DNA from: UBA11591 sp040220895
GTDB lineage: Bacteria; Bacteroidota; Bacteroidia; Flavobacteriales_E; Vicingaceae
DNA: 64,000 bases
Assembly: GCA_040220895.1 (NCBI GenBank)
Contig: JAVJVY010000004.1
Coordinates: 62,001-126,000, forward strand
Reading direction: 5' to 3'
A program made the position numbers and the translations under genes. The notes below the pieces were generated by a model. It did no database searches. It was not told the DNA's origin and saw only the letters and a list, made by a program, of their open reading frames with translations. Below, piece after piece: positions 42,573-52,280 of this stretch. Each line of letters starts with the position of its first letter. Position 1 is the first letter of the stretch.

Positions 42573-42995
42573 TTACCAATTGCGCAAATTTAGATAAAAA
42601 TCTTCCCGGCTAGTCATCTTCTTTGACTCCTCAGGTTCCACATCTTTGTAGCCCATTAGGTGCAGCAAGCTGTGAACTAAAACTCTGTGCAGCTCATCTC
42701 GCACATTCACTCCTGCGTGCGCTGCATTCTCCTTAATCCGGTCCAAACTAATGTATGACTCCCCGGAAACTCGCCTTCCGATCCCAGTCGAAAACGTAAT
42801 GGTGTCTGTAAAATAGTCCCGATTTAAGTGTCGTTTGTTTATCTCGAGCAGCCCTTCGTCGCTCAGGAATATAAAATTAATGTCCCCTAATTTTCTCCCT
42901 TCAGCATTAATGATCGATAACAACCAATTTCTCTCATCGTCGCTAACGGACAGCCCGTTGTTCACCCTGTCATCAAAAAACCTAAGCTGGGGCAT
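42573..42995 (-). CDS. ybeY: Endoribonuclease YbeY
   Basis: 140 residues. The metal motif is HSLLHLMGYKD near 109-119; its first two His zinc ligands are present, but the third (the His of the common GYDH) is replaced by GYKD, which I believe is usual in Bacteroidota. The motif LNRDYFTDTITF near 57-68 is also conserved. YbeY matures 16S rRNA ends and takes part in ribosome quality control. It lies 6 bp after the RsbW-type ATPase gene and before mnmG, with a parS site in between. Confidence 0.9.
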   Translation of the reverse strand: MPQLRFFDDRVNNGLSVSDDERNWLLSIINAEGRKLGDINFIFLSDEGLLEINKRHLNRDYFTDTITFSTGIGRRVSGESYISLDRIKENAAHAGVNVRDELHRVLVHSLLHLMGYKDVEPEESKKMTSREDFYLNLRNW

Positions 42996-43001
42996 TCTGC
43001 A

Positions 43002-43418
43002 TCAATAGGCCTTGAAGACAAGCTCCACCTCTCTTCCTTCAAAAGAAAAAGAAACCCTGTCGGCCAAATGTTGCATTAAAAAGATGCCACGACCATCGGG
43101 TTTCTCTATGTTCTCAGGGCTTGTCGGGTCTGGAACGTGTTCGAAGTCGAATCCCTTTCCGCCATCGCGGATTGTGAAAAAATATTCATCGCCTTTATGT
43201 TTAAATTCAAGGTCAATCAATTTAGACTCGTCCCCCTTATTTCCATGGACAATGGCATTATTAACGGCTTCGGTCAACGCCACTAACATATTGCCATAAT
43301 AATCGACGCTAAGGTCGTGGTCTTCGAAGATTATATTTATTAGATTCTCAACTTCTGCAATATTCTCCATTTTGGATGCGAGTTGAATTTTTTTAGATTC
43401 CAGCGGCGCCACAGTCAT
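43002..43418 (-). CDS. RsbW/SpoIIAB-type ATP-binding protein (anti-sigma-factor-like)
   Basis: 138 residues, a lone GHKL ATPase domain. The N box is EAVNNAIVHGN near 49-59, the G1 box DGGKGFDF near 88-95 and the G2 box DGRGIFLM near 108-115. Such stand-alone domains act as serine kinases and anti-sigma factors, controlled by STAS-domain antagonists. No sigma factor or antagonist gene is next to it, so the partner is unknown. The start overlaps the DUF4175 stop (ATGA), so the two are probably coupled. Confidence 0.87.
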   Translation of the reverse strand: MTVAPLESKKIQLASKMENIAEVENLINIIFEDHDLSVDYYGNMLVALTEAVNNAIVHGNKGDESKLIDLEFKHKGDEYFFTIRDGGKGFDFEHVPDPTSPENIEKPDGRGIFLMQHLADRVSFSFEGREVELVFKAY

Positions 43419-46400
43419 TCGGATAAGCTTTTAAAATATTCTTCTGCCCTTTGTTCGTAATACCGATTCAGCGAGATGTTCTCTTTAACGATCTCCTCGT
43501 GCACGGCATTGCGTGACCTATAATACTCCTCTAAATTTAAAAGGTTACCTTTTTTTGTAACATTCCCCTCCTGAGCCTCTCTTCTTTCCTCTGTATCTCG
43601 CTCTCTTTCAGCCTTTTCCGACTCCAAAAGTTTTGTTAAAATTTCTTCCTGCCTCATAAGGGTCTGCCTGCTTATCTGCCTATTAACAATTTCTCTTTCC
43701 GTTTCTTCCATCAAATCTCCAATCTTTTTAATCTCGCCCGACTCGCCCTCTCCCAAGCCTTCCGCCAACTTTCTAAGTTCTTCCCGTAACTTTGCTTGCT
43801 CGGCAGCCATTTTAGCCAGTTTTTCTGCCTCGCCTTTGCCCATTCCCCCTTGACCGCTCTCACCTTTTTCCATCATTTTTTTCATTTCCTCAAGTTGTTT
43901 GTTGAGATCCTTTTGAAGGCCTTGTAATGAAGAGGCCGAAGGCTTCGAATTCCCGGGGTTCTTGCACTGGCCACCCATAGATTCCATCATTTGCTTTTGC
44001 AGTTGATCTACTACTTCATCTAGCAATACCGAAAGATTGTTTAAAGACGTCATGGCATTTTGTTGATAAATAGCCATCGTTCCCAGCTTACGCTCTGTCA
44101 TGGCCCTAAGAGCTCGATCCATGCTTTGGTTCGCTTTGCCCAGTTCGCGGTTTACTATTCCTTCGATTTCACTGACCCTCTTGCTTAATGCTAATAGAGA
44201 ATCTTCAACGATTTCAAGGCCATCGATGATGGCCCGCTGATCCTTGGTTAAGTCATTAAACTTCGGGGCATCGCCCTCAATGCTGGCCATTTCATTCATT
44301 AATGCCTCTTGGTTAAATGATAGCTCAATCAGATTTTCCAGCGTGTTCCTCAGGCTCTTTATGTCTTCTGTTTTTTTGTCCTTCATCTTGGACTGGGTCG
44401 CCTTAAGGCTATTTTTCATTTCTGCCATTTTTCCCGCAGCCTTTTTCTGATTCTCGCCACTCTTCTTCTTTTGGCCTTTCTCCATGGCATTTTTCGCCTC
44501 ATTCAACTCCTCCTTCGTCTCACTTATATTCTCCCGCTGATCCTCCAGGGGCTGCTTTTCCTGTAATTGACTATTCTTTTCTTCCAGGTCATCCAGGTCT
44601 TTCGTCCATTCATCAAACTCCTTGTTGATCTCTTTTTGCTCTTCCTTGTTTGAATCGTTTATACCTTCTTTGTCCACGTTTTCAGCAACTTCTTCTTGTT
44701 TCTGGCTCAATTCGTCTATTTTTTGGATGGCTTCTTGCAGCTTTATCTCGAATTCCAGTTTTTTAAATAGTTCAAGCGACCTGTCCAGCTCGTTTTCCAA
44801 CTGCTCATTGCTAAGTTCTATGTCTTCCATTTTCTGATTAAGACGATCCTTGTTTATCTCATCCAACAATTTTTCCAACTCCTTTATCTTCTCTAACATC
44901 TCTTCGTCCAATACTTCGCTCATTAGGCGCTGCAATTGTTCTCGCTTTTCGGCTAATTCCGGCGAACGATCCATTCGGTTTTCGAAGGTGTTTTTTTGCT
45001 CATTCATTAAATTAATATCATCCATTTTTTGCTTTAGCGCTTCGTTCTTTCTTAGCAGGTTTTCTATTTTTTCCCGCTCTTCCCAATCGAGTTTCTTTTT
45101 GTCCAACATGTCCTTTTTAAGCTGGTCTATCTCCTTGTTGATTTCTTTGGATTCTTTCAGCACTTCCTTAAGTGCGTCTTCAATGTCCTGGGACAGATCG
45201 TCTCGTTTTAAAGCAAGCGCTTCGTTATCGGGAACTTCGTAGTAAAATAGCGGCGACCTGCTGTACTTTATCCCATTGATTCCATCATTGTCACCAACTT
45301 CAAAAAAACACTTTATCCTTTCACCCTTTTTCAAATCCCACTGACCCCAATCAACCTCGTATGCGAAATCGGAGTTCATTGTCGATGAGCTGAGCTTCAG
45401 CTTTTCATAGGTCGGGGTCGACTCTCCCGCGGCGAAATAGGCGAACCGAAAGGACGTTAATCCGTGATCATCGCTGTACCTTCCTAAAAAAAGACTTATT
45501 CCATTTAGGCTGTCCTTCTCCTCTCTGGCGTCAATGTTAGGGTACTGGTCGGGCAGGGCGTCAATTCGGAAAGATATTGAATCGCTTTTCAAATTGTTGA
45601 CCGCGGTGCCTTGCATAGAATAGCGCGCATCAGAACGAAATGTACTATCAAACAACGCGGCGCCCTCATTAGCTTTGAGAATTTTTCGCCCTCTGCCAAA
45701 AGACAGTTCTACCGCATTCCCGTCTTCTACCCCTATTCTCCATTGAACCCTGGTTCCTTCTGGAATGGTGAGATTTCCAACATTATTAAGTGTTTCTGTC
45801 TTTCTGTTCAGATATGTCGGATAAACCAGCGATACAGAAAAATTATTGATCACAGGTCGTTTCTCCACATGAACCTGGTAGTATTCCGATTTGAATCCTT
45901 CTGCCGTGAATTGGAATTTAAAATCTTCTTTTACATTGCTAATGGTATATTCGAACTTATTGGAAGATAATCTGCGCAGAACGTCTTTTTCCTCGTCGAC
46001 AAATATCGCAACATCCTTGGGAAGCAGCTGTCCTTCGAGCAGGAGCGTAATTTCGTAGGGCTCATTTCGAACCGCGAGCTCTTGAAAGCCCTCAACAACA
46101 AATTCGAAAGGTGCAGGTGGAGCCAGTTCCTTATCAAAATAGATGATTCGCTTTGTCCCATAATCGATCACTTGGGGAAAGCTTGCTGCTGCGATAATAG
46201 CGCCTGTTAAAACGATGCCGGATACTTGTAAAAACCTAATGCCTTTTTTAATGCTGGCTGAATCTGCAAAAGGAAAGCGAAGAATTTCATTCGACTTTTG
46301 CCGAATTGCAGCGCTTAGCACTGCTGATCGGGGCATGTCTCTGAGCTCAAGCAGGTTAAGCAATTTATCGTCTATCTTGCCAACGGCCTCCCCGACCAGT

Positions 46401-46717
46401 TTAGACATCTCTTTTGGCTTCAGAGCTCCGGCTAAACCAAAAACCCGAAACAAAGGAATGGAGACCAAATAAATAAGTCCTGAAAATTCGGCAAGAACAA
46501 ATGTATAAAAGAGTACTCGCCTTACGCTCGAACTGTTGCGCAATAAGAATTCGCTTACACTTAGAAAGGCCAATAAGATCAGGCTCGTTCCAAAAAAGAC
46601 CGCCAGACCCTGCAAGAGTTGATTTGTGTAAAATCTTCTCGAAAACGAATTTAATTCTTCGTTAACGCTTTGAGTAAGGTCTGATTTCCGGGCCAATGCC
46701 TTATTTTTACTTACCAA
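43415..46717 (-). CDS. DUF4175 family protein: membrane-anchored, long coiled coil
   Basis: 1100 residues from a TTG start. Membrane segments lie near 34-56, 66-88 and 165-185. A beta-rich extracytoplasmic region (about 190-500) follows, then some 550 residues of charged heptads rich in Glu, Lys, Gln and Leu (about 505-1090), interrupted by a Gly/Met-rich stretch near 935-990. DUF4175 proteins are common in Bacteroidota and proteobacteria and have no established function. The shape suggests an envelope scaffold. It overlaps the RsbW-type gene by 4 bp and is preceded by the DUF4837 gene 25 bp upstream. The high charge produces many open antisense frames, which I disregard. Confidence 0.85.
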   Translation of the reverse strand: MVSKNKALARKSDLTQSVNEELNSFSRRFYTNQLLQGLAVFFGTSLILLAFLSVSEFLLRNSSSVRRVLFYTFVLAEFSGLIYLVSIPLFRVFGLAGALKPKEMSKLVGEAVGKIDDKLLNLLELRDMPRSAVLSAAIRQKSNEILRFPFADSASIKKGIRFLQVSGIVLTGAIIAAASFPQVIDYGTKRIIYFDKELAPPAPFEFVVEGFQELAVRNEPYEITLLLEGQLLPKDVAIFVDEEKDVLRRLSSNKFEYTISNVKEDFKFQFTAEGFKSEYYQVHVEKRPVINNFSVSLVYPTYLNRKTETLNNVGNLTIPEGTRVQWRIGVEDGNAVELSFGRGRKILKANEGAALFDSTFRSDARYSMQGTAVNNLKSDSISFRIDALPDQYPNIDAREEKDSLNGISLFLGRYSDDHGLTSFRFAYFAAGESTPTYEKLKLSSSTMNSDFAYEVDWGQWDLKKGERIKCFFEVGDNDGINGIKYSRSPLFYYEVPDNEALALKRDDLSQDIEDALKEVLKESKEINKEIDQLKKDMLDKKKLDWEEREKIENLLRKNEALKQKMDDINLMNEQKNTFENRMDRSPELAEKREQLQRLMSEVLDEEMLEKIKELEKLLDEINKDRLNQKMEDIELSNEQLENELDRSLELFKKLEFEIKLQEAIQKIDELSQKQEEVAENVDKEGINDSNKEEQKEINKEFDEWTKDLDDLEEKNSQLQEKQPLEDQRENISETKEELNEAKNAMEKGQKKKSGENQKKAAGKMAEMKNSLKATQSKMKDKKTEDIKSLRNTLENLIELSFNQEALMNEMASIEGDAPKFNDLTKDQRAIIDGLEIVEDSLLALSKRVSEIEGIVNRELGKANQSMDRALRAMTERKLGTMAIYQQNAMTSLNNLSVLLDEVVDQLQKQMMESMGGQCKNPGNSKPSASSLQGLQKDLNKQLEEMKKMMEKGESGQGGMGKGEAEKLAKMAAEQAKLREELRKLAEGLGEGESGEIKKIGDLMEETEREIVNRQISRQTLMRQEEILTKLLESEKAERERDTEERREAQEGNVTKKGNLLNLEEYYRSRNAVHEEIVKENISLNRYYEQRAEEYFKSLSE

Positions 46718-46742
46718 GTTCGTGAAATTTTAATCATCTAGG

Positions 46743-47732
46743 TCAAATAGTAAGGGCAGAAAGGGCAATTGCTTCCAATTCTCTGAGGTATTCTCTTTTA
46801 TCGAACTTGGGGGCAAATACGTAGCAGTCTATATAAATGATGGCTTTTCCGCTAGTATCGGTGTAGGTGTATTGTACGAAAGGGCCGCCCATAAAAGCCC
46901 CTTTCATGTTCCATAATCCTCGGATCTCCTTCACGTATTTGCCATTGATCTCAAGCTCTTTGGAGATGGGTGGAAATTCCGCATAAGATGTCATGTAGCT
47001 TCCCTGATTTGGCCCCTCAACCATCTTTGTAATTTCATTGCGCAGCGCAACCAACGAATCTGTATTAAACTGCTCTTGGGAATAATACGGTTTTGTATAA
47101 ATAATTAGGCCCATGTTGATTTGGTGACCCTGATGCTGAAAGTCTTTTCGAAGCCATATTTGGTCGTCCTCTTTTCTTGCAATGGTATAGTCTGATGGAA
47201 AGTGCAGGCTCATGCCGCATACCTCCTCAACCTGACTGGTCACGGATTGGTCCTGTAGTGATTTATAAGCGTGAATAAGTCTTTTATATTCTTCATTTCG
47301 GAACCTGTCCCGCAATAATTCACAATTGTTATTTATGATGGCCCCGGCGGTTTTGTCACCCTTTGCGAATAGCGTCAGTACCAACTGATTCTTGGCCCAG
47401 GCATTTTTTTGAAAGCCATACTTTGACGGCACGTGTTTTTTGTTTGCCTCCAGGAGAATAATATTCTTGGTCGTTTTAAATAGTTGTGCAAAATTATCCG
47501 GGGTCACTCGGATGACATTGAAATAAGGTTCTCTCTGTGGAAGCCCATCTTGTGTCGCCGCAAAGCAAGACATGATGGCTCGTCCGCTCTCTCCTGCCCA
47601 CATAGTGCTGTCCATTACCACCAAAACGTCTCCCGTACTGCCGGTTCCGGGGGGAAGAATTTCTTCATTCATGTCCATGCACGATGAAAAGAGGATTAGT
47701 AATAAAATACAGGCGTGCGACTGAATCGTCAT
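46743..47732 (-). CDS. DUF4837 family lipoprotein
   Basis: 329 residues with a lipoprotein signal (LILFSSCMDM, Cys at 18). The first lines of the mature protein, PPGTGSTGDVLVVMDSTMW near 27-45, are typical of DUF4837, a Bacteroidota-specific family of unknown function. The protein should sit in the periplasm or outer membrane. It is 1 bp downstream of the lytic transglycosylase gene and 25 bp upstream of the DUF4175 gene, so all three may act on the envelope together; that is inference from order. Confidence 0.87.
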   Translation of the reverse strand: MTIQSHACILLLILFSSCMDMNEEILPPGTGSTGDVLVVMDSTMWAGESGRAIMSCFAATQDGLPQREPYFNVIRVTPDNFAQLFKTTKNIILLEANKKHVPSKYGFQKNAWAKNQLVLTLFAKGDKTAGAIINNNCELLRDRFRNEEYKRLIHAYKSLQDQSVTSQVEEVCGMSLHFPSDYTIARKEDDQIWLRKDFQHQGHQINMGLIIYTKPYYSQEQFNTDSLVALRNEITKMVEGPNQGSYMTSYAEFPPISKELEINGKYVKEIRGLWNMKGAFMGGPFVQYTYTDTSGKAIIYIDCYVFAPKFDKREYLRELEAIALSALTI

Positions 47733-47733
47733 G

Positions 47734-49215
47734 TTAACTGTTTGTCGAAACGATGATCCTACTTCCCGGCTTAAGGCGTTGATGGTCCAGTCCTTTGTTG
47801 AGTCTTTTTAGTTCCGTAACGGTCAATCCGTCATACATTTTGGCGATGTCCCAAAGCGTGTCGCCTGATTTTACGGTATGGTAGCGGTAGTCCGGATTCT
47901 CTTGAACCGCTGGCTTGACTGATGGGGTGCCCAATACCTCCTTTGTAATCGCTTTGTCGCTGTAGATTACTAGCTTTTGGCCCTCATAAATTCTAGACGA
48001 GTAAAGGTTGTTCCAGTCTTTGACCCTGCTAAGGCCTACTCCGTATTTTTCTGCGATGACCCCCAATACCTCTCCGCTTTTTACCGTGTGTATCTGCCGG
48101 CTTCCTGTAGGCTGTGATGGAGTGGGGGGTGTTGACACAGTTTCTGCGGGCGTCTCCGGCCCTGAAGCATATTGCTCAAAAAGCGCTCTTTCAGCCAAAT
48201 AAGCGTTCGATAGGGGGAGTGGTATTCGCAGCACATAGCTCTTATTGTCTTCCGGGATCATGCCTAGCTTATACTCCGGATTCAAATACGCCAGGTGGTT
48301 AAAATCCGCGCAGAAGTACTGACTCATCAATCGCATGTCGATGGGGCCTTTGGTGTGAATTGTGTCTGTAATAAGGTCGAGGGAATCGATGTTTGTTGGA
48401 TGCAGTCCGTGCTGCCCACCAAAGTTCATGGCATAATTAACCGCGATGAAGGCCGGAACGTAGCCCCGTGTCTCTCTGGGAAGCCACGACCTGATCTCCC
48501 AATACGTTCTTTTTCCGCCTGATCTTCTGATGGCTTTGTTCACATTTCCCGGCCCGCAATTGTACGCGGCTATGACAAGTTCCCAATTGCCGTATACCTC
48601 ATACAGGTCTTTGAAATATCTGCACGCGGCATCCGTCGAAGCGTATAGTTCGTGGCGTTCATCGATGTATGAATTTACTTCAAGCCCATAGACGACTCCG
48701 GTTCTGTACATGAATTGCCAGAGGCCCGCCGCGCCCGCGCGGCTTCTAGCTTTTATGTTCAGCGCAGATTCTACAATGGCCAGGTATTTAAATTCCAGGG
48801 GTAGGTCGTATTTATCAAGGTACTCTTCAAAAACAGGAAAATAATACCGCGACAAGGCCATGCAATTTTGCGTTAGAGAGGGGCGCCTGTTAACATACAA
48901 ATTGATAAAGGCAGAGGTATACTTGTTGTATTCAAGGCTAAAGGGGCTTTGCGCATCGAGTATCTCAAGGCCCCTCTTATACATTGAGTCGAGTTCTGCT
49001 TCGGAATAGGCTTTATTAGGGGTCTTTTCTTCGGCCGAAGCCTTAATTAACTCACCGTAATACAGGTTGATGATAAACGAGTCAAGGTGATTCGAATATG
49101 CATTTAGTTCGTCTGTGTAGTCGGGAATTGGCGTGCGGTTTAATGCTTCCTGGCCCATTAGTTGGGCGCCAATGAAGATTAGCAGGAAGAGGAGGTGGTG
49201 CGTTTTTTTATTCAT
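47734..49215 (-). CDS. Membrane-bound-type lytic transglycosylase with two LysM domains (MltD-like)
   Basis: 493 residues from ATG 49215, chosen because it directly precedes the signal peptide (MNKKTHHLLFLL, cleavage near 21); a frame start at 49236 adds seven polar residues. The SLT domain (about 125-260) has the catalytic Glu in VESALNIKARSRAGAAGLWQ near 146 and AAYNCGPGNVNKA further on. Two LysM domains follow near 376-420 and 442-490 (HTVKSGEVLGV, HTVKSGDTLWDI) that bind peptidoglycan. It cleaves glycan strands to form anhydro-muropeptides. The layout equals E. coli MltD. Confidence 0.93.
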   Translation of the reverse strand: MNKKTHHLLFLLIFIGAQLMGQEALNRTPIPDYTDELNAYSNHLDSFIINLYYGELIKASAEEKTPNKAYSEAELDSMYKRGLEILDAQSPFSLEYNKYTSAFINLYVNRRPSLTQNCMALSRYYFPVFEEYLDKYDLPLEFKYLAIVESALNIKARSRAGAAGLWQFMYRTGVVYGLEVNSYIDERHELYASTDAACRYFKDLYEVYGNWELVIAAYNCGPGNVNKAIRRSGGKRTYWEIRSWLPRETRGYVPAFIAVNYAMNFGGQHGLHPTNIDSLDLITDTIHTKGPIDMRLMSQYFCADFNHLAYLNPEYKLGMIPEDNKSYVLRIPLPLSNAYLAERALFEQYASGPETPAETVSTPPTPSQPTGSRQIHTVKSGEVLGVIAEKYGVGLSRVKDWNNLYSSRIYEGQKLVIYSDKAITKEVLGTPSVKPAVQENPDYRYHTVKSGDTLWDIAKMYDGLTVTELKRLNKGLDHQRLKPGSRIIVSTNS

Positions 49216-49272
49216 TTTACTGGTTGAGCTTTGCAAGCTTCTTCTTTTAAAGCGTCGAATTACTCGCCATTA

Positions 49273-50706
49273 TTACAAATCTTCCAACGACTTATTGTTC
49301 ATTAGCCAATTGGAAATTGATAAAAGGCTGTCCTCCATGTAGGGTGGGGCCATAACCTGCATGCCATAAGGCATGCCATTAACGTGCTTTGAAAGCGGTA
49401 ACGAAATGGCGGGAAGGCCGCAAATATTTGCCTGAACAGTGAAAATATCTTCGAGATACATTTTAATGGGATCATTTGTCTGAGACCCCAGCTCAAAAGC
49501 AGTATGAGGCGAGGTGGGGCCAATAATAAAATCTGCTGCCTTGAATTGTTCCATCGTTTGGTCCCTTGCAAGACGCCTAATTTTCTGAGCTTTTGTGTAA
49601 TAAGCGTCATAATAACCGGCGCTCAAGACGTAAGTTCCAAGCATGATGCGTCTTTTAACCTCTAGTCCAAATCCTTCAGATCTCGATTTGGTATAGGTTT
49701 CCTTTAAATTATGCGTCCCCTTGCTTCGATATCCGTAGCGAATCCCGTCGTAGCGCGCAAGATTGGAAGAGGCCTCGGCCGTTGTAAGGACGTAGTAACT
49801 CGGTACGAGTTCGTCAACGTACGAAAAATCTTTTTCAATTACTTCGTGACCTTGCTCGGTAAGCCATTTTGTAAATGAGAAAAAATTGTTTCGAACCTCG
49901 GCATCAAGACCTTTGTGATTGAGATAGCTTTTAAAATAGAGGAATCTCTTTTTTTCGATGGGTTTTGAAAATGAGGCATATTGGTCTACTTCATTGCTTG
50001 CCAAGGTACTGTCGTATTCATCCCTTCCGGAAATGACCTCCATAACCAGCGCTAAATCCCGCAAATCATTAGAAATGGGGCCGATTTGATCAAAGGATGA
50101 GGCATACGAAATAAGGCCATGCCTTGAAACGCGACCATAGGTTGGTTTAAAGCCAATGGTTCCTGTAAACGATGCGGGCTGTCTAACAGAACCTCCCGTG
50201 TCAGATCCCAACGCAACGTGGCAAAGGCCAGCTGCCACCGCGGCAGATGATCCACCAGATGACCCACCCGGCACACGGGTCTTGTCCTTGGGATTTTTTA
50301 CTGCCCCATATACCGATGTCTCGGTTGAGCTTCCCATGGCAAATTCGTCACATGCCGTTCTTCCAATGATGAGCGCGTCCTGTTCTATTAATCGTTGAAC
50401 AACGGTGGCGCTAAAAAGCGAGGTGAATCCTTCCAATATTTTTGATGACGCTGATACCTGGTGCCCCTCATAGCAGATGTTGTCCTTAATGGCAACGATC
50501 ATACCCGCAAGCCTTCCCGCCCTTCCTTGCGATGCGCGTTTGTCTATTTCTTCTGCCTGAGCCATCGCGGTATCAGAGAAAACTTCAACGAATGCATTCA
50601 AGTCTTCCTTGGCGCTAATATCATCCAAAAGCGCTCGAACAATTTCGGAAAGAGAATGCCCCCCGCCTGTAATGGCGGTATTAATTTTGATAAATGAATC
50701 TATCAC
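49273..50706 (-). CDS. gatA: Glutamyl-tRNA(Gln) amidotransferase subunit A
   Basis: 477 residues from a GTG start. The amidase triad is in place: Lys in VAIKDNICYEG near 75, the Ser-rich GGSSGGSSAAVAAGL near 148-162, and the nucleophile Ser in SDTGGSVRQPAS near 169-180. GatA frees ammonia from glutamine to convert Glu-tRNA(Gln) to Gln-tRNA(Gln) in the GatCAB complex. gatB and gatC are not in the window, as often in Bacteroidota where these genes are scattered. It is followed by the lytic transglycosylase gene and preceded 20 bp upstream by tatA. Confidence 0.95.
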   Translation of the reverse strand: MIDSFIKINTAITGGGHSLSEIVRALLDDISAKEDLNAFVEVFSDTAMAQAEEIDKRASQGRAGRLAGMIVAIKDNICYEGHQVSASSKILEGFTSLFSATVVQRLIEQDALIIGRTACDEFAMGSSTETSVYGAVKNPKDKTRVPGGSSGGSSAAVAAGLCHVALGSDTGGSVRQPASFTGTIGFKPTYGRVSRHGLISYASSFDQIGPISNDLRDLALVMEVISGRDEYDSTLASNEVDQYASFSKPIEKKRFLYFKSYLNHKGLDAEVRNNFFSFTKWLTEQGHEVIEKDFSYVDELVPSYYVLTTAEASSNLARYDGIRYGYRSKGTHNLKETYTKSRSEGFGLEVKRRIMLGTYVLSAGYYDAYYTKAQKIRRLARDQTMEQFKAADFIIGPTSPHTAFELGSQTNDPIKMYLEDIFTVQANICGLPAISLPLSKHVNGMPYGMQVMAPPYMEDSLLSISNWLMNNKSLEDL

Positions 50707-50726
50707 AATGAAAAATTAGGGCTTTT

Positions 50727-50918
50727 TCAGGGCTTTTTTTTGCCTTCTGATTCATCCTCAGCGCCCTCTTTAGTGGCGTCTTTGAACTCTTTTATGCCTT
50801 TGCCAACGCCTTTCATCAACTCGGGAATTTTTCTGGCTCCAAAAAGAAGCACAACCACTGCAACGATTATGACAATTTGCCAGGGGCCAACCATGCCTAG
50901 AAGTATATTGAGGACCAT
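50727..50918 (-). CDS. tatA: Sec-independent translocase subunit TatA/TatE
   Basis: 63 residues from ATG 50918 (MVLNILLGMVGPWQ). A TTG at 50945 would add nine residues, which is not needed for the family pattern. One membrane helix (about 10-27) is followed by the hinge FGARKIPEL and an amphipathic helix LMKGVGKGIKEFKDA, then a charged tail. TatA forms the pore for folded proteins with twin-arginine signals. It lies directly upstream of gatA; tatC is not in the window. Confidence 0.92.
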   Translation of the reverse strand: MVLNILLGMVGPWQIVIIVAVVVLLFGARKIPELMKGVGKGIKEFKDATKEGAEDESEGKKKP

Positions 50919-51035
50919 GAAAATCATTTCGATCAAAATTAGCAAATCTTTTGAATTCTAAGTCTTTAAACTTTCTGTCTAATGCCTGCTAAACTTGATA
51001 TTTTCAATTTATTTTCGCGTCAACAAGAATTCTCC

Positions 51036-52280
51036 ATGACAAACCTGCAGTATCTCGCCATTTTAGCAATTACCCTGGCCTCTTGTCATCAGGTCAATCC
51101 CCTTGATGATTCATCAACCACCGGGCTCAGGGGTGGGATGTGGCTGTTCCAATTACAAACAGGTCAGGTTGTTATTCCATTTCATGCTGAGGTAGCCGCA
51201 AACGACACGGGTATGTGCCTTACTATTTTTAACGCCGAGGAGAGGATTCAAATAAAGGACATCACCTTAAATGGCGATAGCCTATTAATCTCTATGCCCT
51301 TTTTCAACTCATTATTGTATGGCAAAGTGATTGGAGATACCGTATGGGAGGGCAGGTGGATTGACCGCAACAGGGGAGAGGATTATTCCATTCCCTTCAG
51401 GGCCGTTTTTAAAGACTCCATTCGTCGCTTTGATCTTTTAACCAGAGGTAATGCCGACTTTTCGGGTAAATGGTCGGTAACTTTTAGTCCTGATTCTGTT
51501 AATAATACCAAAGCCATCGGTTTATTCTACCAAAATGGTGACCGCGCGAGTGGAACTTTTTTAACCGAAATGGGTGATTACCGTTATTTAGAGGGAAATA
51601 CTGCCGGTAATCAATTGGCCATGTCTTGTTTTGATGGATCCCATGCTTTTTTGTTTAAGGCTGAAATGCGAAGGGATGGAAGTCTGGATGGGAAGTTTTG
51701 GTCAGGCAACCACTGGTCTGAAAAATGGACCGCGACCAGAGATAGTTCCGCAACATTGAGGCATCCTGATTCATTAACTTCATTTGACCTGAAAAAGCCT
51801 TTGAACACCCTCTCTTTTTTAGGGTCAAATGACAGAGAATTTGTGCTTGATATGAATCGCCTTAAAGACAAAGTAACCATTGTTCAGATCATGGGTTCGT
51901 GGTGCCCTAATTGTGCGGACGAAAGTAGATTGTTCGGTGAATTATACCGTCAGTACCATAAAGAAGGGCTGGAAATCGTGGGGGTTTCTTATGAAAAAGT
52001 TTCTCTCGTGCCTGAGGCTTTTGAAAAAATTGCCCATTTTAAAAAAAGTGCCGGGGTAGAATACCCCATTGTTTATGGGGGTAGTGCCTCTAAGAAAAAA
52101 GCGTCGGAAGATTTTTATATGTTAGGTGAGATAACGTCGTTTCCCACGGCTGTCATTTTTGATAAGAATGGAGAAATCCGTAAGGTTCACACCGGATTTT
52201 ATGGGCCGGGAACCGGAGAGTATTATTCAAAGTTTAAGGGGGATCTTGAACAATTCATTGCAAACTTGCTTCTGGAATAA
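51036..52280 (+). CDS. TlpA-like thioredoxin-domain lipoprotein
   Basis: 414 residues from ATG 51036, which gives a lipoprotein signal (LAITLASCHQ, Cys at 16); the frame continues upstream to 50982 with a polar stretch that does not belong. The first 250 residues are a beta-rich domain without a clear family. The C-terminal 150 residues are a TlpA/thioredoxin fold with the redox motif GSWCPNCADE near 287-296 and a cis-Pro in TSFPTAVIF near 368. It should reduce or isomerise disulfides, or act in cytochrome maturation, outside the cytoplasm. It meets the converging rpiB gene end to end. Confidence 0.87.
   Translation: MTNLQYLAILAITLASCHQVNPLDDSSTTGLRGGMWLFQLQTGQVVIPFHAEVAANDTGMCLTIFNAEERIQIKDITLNGDSLLISMPFFNSLLYGKVIGDTVWEGRWIDRNRGEDYSIPFRAVFKDSIRRFDLLTRGNADFSGKWSVTFSPDSVNNTKAIGLFYQNGDRASGTFLTEMGDYRYLEGNTAGNQLAMSCFDGSHAFLFKAEMRRDGSLDGKFWSGNHWSEKWTATRDSSATLRHPDSLTSFDLKKPLNTLSFLGSNDREFVLDMNRLKDKVTIVQIMGSWCPNCADESRLFGELYRQYHKEGLEIVGVSYEKVSLVPEAFEKIAHFKKSAGVEYPIVYGGSASKKKASEDFYMLGEITSFPTAVIFDKNGEIRKVHTGFYGPGTGEYYSKFKGDLEQFIANLLLE

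Noticed and set aside
44244..45242. Several Ser/Phe-rich plus-strand frames
   Set aside because: They are antisense shadows of the Glu/Lys-rich coiled coil of the DUF4175 gene.
49216..49236. Longer start for the lytic transglycosylase
   Set aside because: The extra residues precede a complete signal peptide that starts at ATG 49215.
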